Positions 1 through 5,270 of a stretch of DNA of 10,204 bases are shown in pieces; position 1 is the first letter of the stretch; every line of letters begins with the position of its first letter. Under the pieces are notes generated by a model. That model had not been told where the DNA came from, made no database searches, and was given only the letters and a program-made list of their open reading frames with translations. The position numbers were made by a program, and so were the translations under genes. The stretch is taken from assembly GCA_947258735.1 (NCBI GenBank), contig CAMYJJ010000095.1, positions 1-10,204 on the forward strand, read 5' to 3'. The stretch comes from Thermodesulfovibrionia bacterium (GTDB lineage Bacteria; Nitrospirota; Thermodesulfovibrionia; UBA6902).

Positions 1-446
1 TCATGAGCAAACCCTATCAGGTTGAGCGGGTTTCCCTTCTGGGGCTTTTTTGACCTTATGACTTCGATATTATTTACATACGCAGCAAAAGGACCGTCAC
101 ATACGATGGAGAATATCATGCGGGTTATCTTCTGATAGTCACGAACCGCAAACTCAGTCCGGACATATACTGTTTTGTACATTCCCTTCATGTCATGTAA
201 TATGGTCCTGTTCGTGCCTGTACCATACCCGAAACCTGAAGGACCTTCTTCCCATGATGAATCATCGAATCCCTTGTAATGCCAGTGCTTCGGCGGCTGG
301 TCACTGTTTTTCAGGTAACGCCACCGGCTGCCTTCAGCAATATTTAATATATGTAATCCATATGCAGTCTGCAGGCAGAAAAATATACCACACAGCAGGA
401 TTATGAATATAATATTTTTTTTATTATTCAGTAATCTGTTTTGCAT
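1..446 (-). CDS. Secreted protein with galactose-binding-like N-terminal domain (partial, 3' end off the window)
   Basis: This reading frame runs open from an ATG at 446-444 to the left edge, giving 148 codons and no stop, so only the N-terminus is visible. Residues 1-30 look like a Sec signal peptide: basic residues (R4, K9, K10), a long hydrophobic stretch from I12 to about C24, then a likely cleavage near A28-Y-G30. No lipobox is seen. Residues about 40-135 resemble the jelly-roll (galactose-binding-like) modules of extracellular bacterial proteins: a W-R-Y-L strand, the FDDSSWEEGPSGFGYG motif at 60-75, a V-Y-V-R-T-E-F strand, and a D-G-P-F-A-A-Y-V-N-N turn near 118-126, comparable to the usual 'DDG..vYlNG' motif. 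An AAGGAAG ribosome site lies about 10 bases upstream. Such modules usually sit before lamin-tail, CotH, phosphoesterase or other surface domains. Which one follows here cannot be seen, so the overall function is unknown. Confidence 0.75.
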   Translation of the reverse strand, partial: MQNRLLNNKKNIIFIILLCGIFFCLQTAYGLHILNIAEGSRWRYLKNSDQPPKHWHYKGFDDSSWEEGPSGFGYGTGTNRTILHDMKGMYKTVYVRTEFAVRDYQKITRMIFSIVCDGPFAAYVNNIEVIRSKKPQKGNPLNLIGFAH

Positions 447-470
447 ACAGCACACCACTTCCTTTGATAT

Positions 471-500
471 ATTGTAATTGTTCTGACAATGGGTATTCAA
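471..500 (-). promoter_or_regulatory. Candidate sigma-70 promoter for the partial secreted-protein gene
   Basis: Reading leftward, TTGAAT (500-495) is followed after 18 bases by TACAAT (476-471), which is 5 of 6 to the -10 consensus. The predicted start of transcription would lie about 15-20 bases before the ATG at 446, with the ribosome site just inside. The short inverted repeat ATTGT/ACAAT (471-475 and 486-490) falls in the same stretch. This is a consensus match by eye only. Confidence 0.35.
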
Positions 501-584
501 GGTGTTATGAACGAAGATGATAGAAACAGGAACAGGAAATGACGTACAAGAAATGATTGCGTGTTATAGATAGTACATACGTGG

Positions 585-1028
585 TCAGATGCTTCCATAT
601 TTTGGAATTACCTGAGACTTGATATAGTCTCCCAGTTCGCCTATGGTCTGTGAAAATTGTTTGTTGCCAGAAAACTTGACATAATAATCTTCACATCCCA
701 GTTCCTTACATTGCTCAATCTGTTGCATGTCATCAATCACAGATAGCATGATGATGGGGATGTTATTTACCCACCTGTCGCTTTTTAGTTGACGGAGGAC
801 CTCTATGCCATCGACATCGGGAAGGCGAACATCCAATAGAAGGATATAAGGGATCTCATCCTCGCGAAAAGGACCTGATCCTCTTTTGAAAATAAAATCC
901 AGGATTTTTTCGCCGTTTTCAAAGAAAAGAATATCATTTGAAATCCCGGCGTATTTCAAATTACTGGAAATAAGCCCGGCATGACCATCATCATCTTCGG
1001 CCAGTAAAATAACAGCTTCCCTCTTCAT
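585..1028 (-). CDS. Single-domain response regulator (Rcp1/CheY-like receiver)
   Basis: The 147-residue product is a receiver domain with no output domain. Such proteins accept a phosphoryl group from a histidine kinase and act by protein contact or as phosphotransfer intermediates in the cytoplasm. Visible motifs are the metal-binding acidic cluster E11-D12-D13 after strand 1, the phospho-accepting aspartate D66 in LLLDVRLPDVDG, the switch serine S96 in IIMLS, and the conserved lysine K118. The insert between helix 2 and strand 3, the C-K-E-L-G-C segment (107-112) and the L-G-D-Y end match the Rcp1-type subfamily, which often pairs with phytochrome-like or PAS kinases. No kinase gene is adjacent, so its partner is unknown. 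The usual K-P after strand 5 is K-F here. Translation starts at 1028, with a purine-rich AAGGGTGG just upstream. Family assignment is strong; the pathway is unknown. Confidence 0.93.
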   Translation of the reverse strand: MKREAVILLAEDDDGHAGLISSNLKYAGISNDILFFENGEKILDFIFKRGSGPFREDEIPYILLLDVRLPDVDGIEVLRQLKSDRWVNNIPIIMLSVIDDMQQIEQCKELGCEDYYVKFSGNKQFSQTIGELGDYIKSQVIPKYGSI

Positions 1029-1105
1029 TTATCCACCCTTTCATGAAGATTTAATATACGTGCCATGCAAATGTACACATAATAACTAACACGTTTTAAT
1101 CATTA

Positions 1106-1134
1106 TTAATATATTAATCCAGACTAAAAGTCAA
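1106..1134 (-). promoter_or_regulatory. Candidate sigma-70 promoter for the response regulator, overlapping a 14-bp palindrome
   Basis: On the minus strand TTGACT (1134-1129; 5 of 6 to the -35 consensus) is followed after 17 bases by TATTAA (1111-1106; 4 of 6 to the -10 consensus). This predicts an untranslated leader of about 70 bases before the ATG at 1028. The perfect palindrome ATTAATATATTAAT (1105-1118) covers the -10, where a repressor would act. In DNA this AT-rich such a palindrome may also occur by chance. Confidence 0.4.
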
Positions 1135-1142
1135 GTTAATAA

Positions 1143-1471
1143 TTATAATCATATAATATTTATTTATAATATATGCAAGTTAAAAAGAGATAAAAATAGT
1201 CAGAAAATCATGGGGCTTGCCAGGCAAGGCATAAGCAGCTACCGTTTCTCCCCTACTGTTGATGTCAAGAGTTCTGCATGGAGTTACAGCGCTCTCATTT
1301 TGATTGTTCACGTACATACCCTTTTATATAATCGATTGATTCAGCATTGTATACTGATTCACTGCTATTCGATTGACTATGGCCTTACCATTCATCATAC
1401 TACTTACTAATCAGAGCGCTTTTTGATATACACAGATCTTGATTCCATGAATGAAAGGAAAAGAAGACTTC
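1143..1471. other. Gene-free region with AT-rich half and repeat-containing half
   Basis: No convincing gene is visible. Positions about 1140-1200 are extremely AT-rich, and 1205-1300 are clearly less so. The second part contains the palindrome CTTGCCAGGCAAG (1216-1228), a widely spaced inverted repeat (AGCGCTCTCATT at 1288-1299 against AATCAGAGCGCT at 1409-1420, 11 of 12 bases matching), and two copies of TCGATTGA (1332-1339 and 1369-1376). A 66-codon frame at 1210-1410 has no ribosome site and an unlikely composition. A small RNA or an operator region is possible, but no known RNA family was recognised. Confidence 0.4.
1373..1401 (+). promoter_or_regulatory. Candidate sigma-70 promoter for the zinc-ribbon gene
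   Basis: TTGACT (1373-1378; 5 of 6) is followed after 17 bases by CATACT (1396-1401; 4 of 6). Transcription would begin near 1408, about 65 bases before the proposed start codon at 1472. The call rests only on resemblance to the consensus and on correct spacing. Confidence 0.3.
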
Positions 1472-1642
1472 ATGGATTATGAAATAAACAAAGTTACATT
1501 GAATGGGGAATTTAAGATCTGTCCCGCATGTGGTTATACAGACGGCTTTCACTCCATGTTTAAAAAAGAAGGTGATATAACAAAATGGCTTTTTATCTGC
1601 CCCTCATGCCATATTGTCTTTGATATAGGATTTACTGTCTAG
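1472..1642 (+). CDS. Small zinc-ribbon protein
   Basis: The product is a 56-residue protein with two CPxC knuckles, C17-P-A-C20 and C43-P-S-C46. The 22-residue spacing suits a four-cysteine zinc ribbon with a beta hairpin between the knuckles (M-F-K-K-E-G-D-I-T-K-W-L-F). H47 directly follows the last cysteine. There is no signal peptide or membrane segment, so it is probably cytoplasmic. An upstream in-frame ATG at 1451 has no ribosome site. The ATG at 1472 is preceded by the purine run AAAGGAAAAGAAG and is preferred. The stop TAG overlaps that of the convergent gene on the other strand through the shared bases CTAG (1639-1642). Zinc ribbons of this size bind nucleic acid, support protein contacts or store metal. 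Nothing here decides which, so no specific function is assigned. Confidence 0.75.
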   Translation: MDYEINKVTLNGEFKICPACGYTDGFHSMFKKEGDITKWLFICPSCHIVFDIGFTV

Positions 1643-2928
1643 ACTGCGTTTAGCGCTTCATAGGCTTCCCTGTGCCCTGAGGTAAAATAATAATCGAGCT
1701 CAGCTTTTGCTATTTTTTCCGCTTCCCTGCCCATGTCCTGGTCCTGGTTCTGAATAAAGTGCTGGATCATCTCAAATTTGTCCTTCTGTAAATCAAGAAA
1801 TGTTTTGTCTATTTCTGGGTTGGCCGGATAGTCTCCCTTGCCCTGTCCCTCGGTCAGAATTTCGGTAAAGGGTCTTCCCGACCGGGCCGCGGCTTTTTTG
1901 GCATCATTTACAGCATTGAGCCAGTCAGGATGCATGATCCGGTAGTAGTCCCTCATGACCTGCTTATTGAAATGCACAAAGTATGATTTATCATTATCGG
2001 TAATATTCATGGTCACCCGTACAGAATCAGTATCTATTGTGTCAACAAAGACAAGGTCGTTGCCGTCCTTTGCTATCTCCCATTTCAGGTCCCATAAATA
2101 CAGCCCCATCCCGGAGAATATCTGCCTTAACATATAAGCCCCGAGGATGGCCATTACCATTGATCGCGCAAAGGTCTCTCCATCAAGGCTCGAAATCAGT
2201 GCGGCCTCCTGACGGCTTATGTTTCTGTCCTCTGGTTCGTATTTTGTTGTGAGGTCAACAAGAGGACTCTCAAATCTGGTCCAGGGGCTCAGTTCCCTGT
2301 CAAGTCCGAGTTCTCTCAGATAGGCATTTTTATGTGACTGGCTCAGCGCATTGTACTTTCTTAAAATGGATGAGCCGCTGGTTATTCCCAGCCTGACAAT
2401 GTATTCCAGGGGAATGACAAAACCGTCTGCAGAGTGATATTTTTTATAATCATAAAAGTGCCAGCCCAGAACGTTTTTAAGCTCGGGCTTCTGAACAGCA
2501 TACTTTTTTATTACTGTAAGGTTGCTCAGTTGTGAAGGAAACCCTTTTGCATGGACTTCTCCGGTGCTCCTGTCGAGCATACCGATATGGTGCGTCAACG
2601 CACCCTGTTGTTTATATGTTGAAAGGATATTTTCGAATATTCCGCCATCATCTTTTTCCATTATCCCTGAAGCAGAAACTGTTTTTGAAAGTTCTCCCCA
2701 TGCCTCCGGGTTCTTTAATGCCTGAAACACAAAATGACGGAAACCGGCCCGTCCGATATCGCTTCCCTCTATATTAAATATGGTCCCGACATCAAAGACC
2801 GATCCTCCTGCTGTTGTCTGACTGATTAACAACCCAGGGTGATCAGGCACATCATACAGTTTTTGGACCGAACCCGTATAGCATGGGGAATCAAGCTTAA
2901 CCTGTATCTTCTCCGGAATTCCGCTCAT
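1639..2928 (-). CDS. SAICAR synthetase (PurC)-like protein, long divergent form
   Basis: The 429-residue product matches the SAICAR synthetase fold in order. The first parts are an N-terminal K-L-Y-D-V strand (23-27), a G-S-V-F-D-V segment (42-47) in place of the family's S-A-F-D, and a G-A-L-T-H-H strand (109-114). Next come I-P-L-E-Y-I-V-R with G-S-S-I-L-R-K (172-191) for the 'PLEvVvRn...GS..R' motif, and L-V-D-L-T-T-K-Y-E (223-231). Last is L-Y-L-W-D-L-K-W-E-I followed by V-D-T-I-D-T-D-S-V-R (295-304), in place of the usual 'DE...PDs.R'. PurC joins aspartate to CAIR with ATP in purine synthesis. Common bacterial PurC is about 240 residues and the yeast form about 300, so this protein is much longer, mainly through insertions and a C-terminal extension after about residue 310. 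No other purine gene is nearby. It could be the cell's PurC or a paralogue with another ligase substrate. The start at 2928 has a strong GGAGG five bases upstream. Confidence 0.75.
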   Translation of the reverse strand: MSGIPEKIQVKLDSPCYTGSVQKLYDVPDHPGLLISQTTAGGSVFDVGTIFNIEGSDIGRAGFRHFVFQALKNPEAWGELSKTVSASGIMEKDDGGIFENILSTYKQQGALTHHIGMLDRSTGEVHAKGFPSQLSNLTVIKKYAVQKPELKNVLGWHFYDYKKYHSADGFVIPLEYIVRLGITSGSSILRKYNALSQSHKNAYLRELGLDRELSPWTRFESPLVDLTTKYEPEDRNISRQEAALISSLDGETFARSMVMAILGAYMLRQIFSGMGLYLWDLKWEIAKDGNDLVFVDTIDTDSVRVTMNITDNDKSYFVHFNKQVMRDYYRIMHPDWLNAVNDAKKAAARSGRPFTEILTEGQGKGDYPANPEIDKTFLDLQKDKFEMIQHFIQNQDQDMGREAEKIAKAELDYYFTSGHREAYEALNAV

Positions 2929-3241
2929 TATTTCCTCCGTCTACTTACTGCAGAAATTTTAAATATGCATCAGCATCAAGATATATTCGTGGTTAATAAC
3001 GTAACGTTTCACGTGTATAATAGTCAATAATACAACCGAAGCAATCAGGAAATTATACTATATTGCTTAAGGATTGCATCGACAAAAGTCCCTTGAATAA
3101 ATCAGGACATGTGTAAGATCAGATACAGGTGACTCTCCCTTTCCTGGTCATCCTGGCTTGCCAAATCTCCTGAATTATGATAAATAATGGATGAGTCTGA
3201 AAACATCTCTTTTTATTAATTTAAGAAATGGAGTACGTATA
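2929..3241. promoter_or_regulatory. Divergent intergenic region between PurC-like and cytochrome genes
   Basis: This region must hold the promoters of both flanking genes. A perfect TATAAT lies on the plus strand at 3016-3021, with only a weak -35 upstream, about 220 bases before the cytochrome start. Immediately before it is a cluster of short palindromes: GTTA-A-TAAC (2992-3000), AACGT-A-ACGTT (2998-3008) and CACGTG (3010-3015). This suggests a regulator-binding site at the promoter. Positions 3025-3229 show nothing clear; no coding frame, known riboswitch or terminator was recognised. Confidence 0.4.
3230..3233 (+). promoter_or_regulatory. Ribosome binding site deciding the cytochrome start
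   Basis: GGAG lies eight bases before the ATG at 3242. The upstream in-frame ATG at 3191 has no such site and would place 17 polar or mixed residues before the signal peptide. The downstream start is therefore preferred. Confidence 0.7.
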
Positions 3242-4864
3242 ATGATAAGAATACATTTGATTGCTTTTATATTAGCTTTACTCAGTTCATATGCAGTTGC
3301 CTCAGCAGATATCGGGAAGGAAATTTTTGAAAAAAAATGCGGCAAATGTCATACGCATGAACGGTCTCTCGATAAAAACAGCGACCTGAATGCATGGAAA
3401 CGGACCATAGCAAGGATGGCCAGGTATTCAGAAAGGGCAGGGCAAACCATATCAAATGAGGATGCTGACAGGATTGCACAGTATCTGGCCGGCAGGTCGC
3501 AGGCACAGGAAAACACCCCTGTTGAGAATGCCGAAGATAAAGAAATACAACAGGTGATGGATATAGAAAAACATGAGATGTTTGATTTTAAAAAAGTCAG
3601 AGTTGAGCAGTTCATAGAACCGGAAGTGTGTGAAAGCTGCCATTCTGAAATATTTGAGCAGTGGAACGGGTCAATGCACAGCAAGGCGTTTGTTGACCCT
3701 GTATGGAGGGCTGCAACAAAGCTGTTCTTCAAAGAAGCAAAGACTGCAGGGGAGGTCCTGGAAATGAAGGCATGTGTGAAGTGCCATACCCCGCTCGGGT
3801 TCCGCTCGTATGCAATATCATCACCTGCTGACGATTACGATAAACTGGCTGAACTTCCTGCCCAGGGAATCTTCTGTAACTGGTGCCACAACATCAGCGA
3901 AGTCAAGCATCTCGGGGATGCAGGCTATGAGGTTGAACCGGGAGGTGGGGAAGACGATCCTTCTACCATGCTCGGGCCGCGTAAAGATTCTGACTCACCG
4001 TTTCACCCGACCAAATATTCTGAGCTGCACACAAAATCCGAATTTTGCGGGCTCTGTCACAATGTATCTCATGCAGAAAACAAACTGCCCATAGAACAGA
4101 CCTATAACGAGTGGAAAAACAGCCCTTATAATACAGGTGATCCTGAAACAACCGTTCACTGCCAGGACTGCCATATGCGGCAGCGTCCCGGAATTCCTGC
4201 AACGGGAAAGACCGAGAGGCCTGATAATCCGGGACAGGCAGCTGATGACGGACCGAAACGGGACCATATATGGACACACTATTTTGTTGGGGGGAATGCT
4301 GTTGTGACAAAACTGCTGGGAAGTGACACCCATGCATTAATGGCTATTGAACGTCTTCAGAACGCTGCAGACATTGAATTAATAAAGAGTGACACATACC
4401 GTAAAAACAGCCTCTCCCATATTCAGGTCAAAGTGCTTAATACAGGTGCAGGACATTACCTGCCGACCGGACTGACAGAAGTGAGACAGATGTGGCTGGA
4501 TGTAACAATAACCGATGCCAGTGGAAAAACACTGTTGCGGTCAGGTGCACTTGATGAAGAAGGGGCCATTGATTCGACTGCCGTTCAATATTATACGCAG
4601 CTCGGTGATGCACAGGGCCGGCCGGTATTAAATGCTGCTCTGGCTGACAGGATACTCTACGATTATCGTGTCCCGCCTAAAGGGTATGTTCTTGAGACAT
4701 ATGCCTTTTATATCCCGGGAGATGCCACTGCACCATTGAAGGTTGAAGCGGCGCTCAAGTACAGGAGTGCATCACAGAGCCTTGCAAAGACTCTGCTTGG
4801 AGAGGGAGCTCCTCAAATACCTGTGATAGAAATGACAAAGTCGACGGAGAGCATTCACTTCTAA
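3242..4864 (+). CDS. Exported hexaheme c-type cytochrome (cytochrome c-554-like region)
   Basis: Starting at 3242, the product is 540 residues. Residues 1-22 form a signal peptide ending in A-V-A-S-A before D23, so the protein is exported, where c-type heme is attached. Six CxxCH motifs are visible: C33-H37, C130-H134, C178-H182, C212-H216, C269-H273 and C307-H311. The first belongs to a separate small cytochrome c domain (about 23-85, with A-W-K-R-T-I-A-R-M and a final I-A-Q-Y-L). It is joined by an acidic linker to a five-heme region resembling the cytochrome c-554 group. H146, H263, H277 and H306 are possible distal ligands. After the last heme, residues about 375-540 contain no cysteine and look like a beta-sandwich (V-K-V-L-N-T-G-A-G-H-Y-L-P-T-G, then M-W-L-D-V). 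No membrane anchor is seen. The likely role is periplasmic or surface electron transfer; substrate and partners are unknown. Confidence 0.9.
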   Translation: MIRIHLIAFILALLSSYAVASADIGKEIFEKKCGKCHTHERSLDKNSDLNAWKRTIARMARYSERAGQTISNEDADRIAQYLAGRSQAQENTPVENAEDKEIQQVMDIEKHEMFDFKKVRVEQFIEPEVCESCHSEIFEQWNGSMHSKAFVDPVWRAATKLFFKEAKTAGEVLEMKACVKCHTPLGFRSYAISSPADDYDKLAELPAQGIFCNWCHNISEVKHLGDAGYEVEPGGGEDDPSTMLGPRKDSDSPFHPTKYSELHTKSEFCGLCHNVSHAENKLPIEQTYNEWKNSPYNTGDPETTVHCQDCHMRQRPGIPATGKTERPDNPGQAADDGPKRDHIWTHYFVGGNAVVTKLLGSDTHALMAIERLQNAADIELIKSDTYRKNSLSHIQVKVLNTGAGHYLPTGLTEVRQMWLDVTITDASGKTLLRSGALDEEGAIDSTAVQYYTQLGDAQGRPVLNAALADRILYDYRVPPKGYVLETYAFYIPGDATAPLKVEAALKYRSASQSLAKTLLGEGAPQIPVIEMTKSTESIHF

Positions 4865-5270
4865 AGGAAGACATGTACTGCTGACGCCATTTCATTTTGG
4901 CATTATGCACCTGTATATTCGGGGCAGTTCAGTTCTGTAGTTTTTCACACAATACCGCACAGGTATATTCGCTTTTCTCTGCCCATATCATTCTTACCCC
5001 TCGCCTGTGCCCGGATTTTCAATTATACGTTACAGCTCTCGATGCGTCCCATGCAGAATACATCAAAAGCACTGTTCTGAATCAAAAAATATGCATAACA
5101 GTCTGAAATATCAATAAACTAATGTAATTATGTGAAAATGCCGATAACAGTATCACATGGACGTAGAATGAGTCTATGCATATATATAATTTCATATGTA
5201 ATAACGTGCAGTTGTTTACTCAATGCACGCAAACTGGGTTGAACTATGCATTGCACTGAACAGGAAATGT
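4865..5270 (+). other. Gene-free region upstream of the HEAT/HD-GYP operon
   Basis: About 400 bases lie between the cytochrome stop and the next likely start. The only sizeable frame (4897-5106) begins with TTG, lacks a ribosome site and has no recognisable product. The region holds a direct repeat pair (4907-4921 and 4957-4971), a spaced inverted repeat ACTGTT/AACAGT (5071-5076 and 5097-5102), and an AT-rich stretch with TATAAT at 5185-5190 that could serve as the -10 of the downstream operon, though no good -35 is present. No clear terminator follows the cytochrome gene. Confidence 0.35.
4907..4971. repeat. Direct repeat pair, 15 bases, 50-base period
   Basis: GCACCTGTATATTCG at 4907-4921 recurs as GCACAGGTATATTCG at 4957-4971 (13 of 15 identical), exactly 50 bases apart. 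The shared core is GTATATTCG. The even spacing, close to five helical turns, would suit two binding sites on the same DNA face, but a chance or decayed duplication is also possible. Confidence 0.45.

Noticed and set aside
1205..1300. Possible cyclic di-GMP or related riboswitch in the GC-richer intergenic stretch
   Set aside because: The conserved motifs of the GEMM-type riboswitch were looked for and are not present.
1210..1410. 66-codon frame on the plus strand
   Set aside because: No ribosome site, cysteine/histidine/tyrosine-rich composition typical of translated noncoding DNA, and no recognisable motif.
3140..3165. Possible sigma-54 promoter (TGG...TTGC) before the cytochrome
   Set aside because: The GG and GC elements are 12 bases apart instead of the required 10, and the first element lacks CAC.
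3191..3241. Upstream start for the cytochrome (17 extra residues)
   Set aside because: There is no ribosome site at 3191, while GGAG precedes the ATG at 3242, which also gives a well-formed signal peptide.
3282..4337. Several minus-strand frames inside the cytochrome gene
   Set aside because: They are antisense shadows of a gene with six heme motifs and a signal peptide; they show no domains or ribosome sites.
4885..4905. Terminator hairpin after the cytochrome gene (GCCA...TGGC)
   Set aside because: Only four base pairs around an eight-base loop, and no U-run follows.
4897..5106. 69-codon frame on the plus strand after the cytochrome
   Set aside because: It begins with TTG, has no ribosome site and overlaps the direct repeats; its product resembles nothing known to me.
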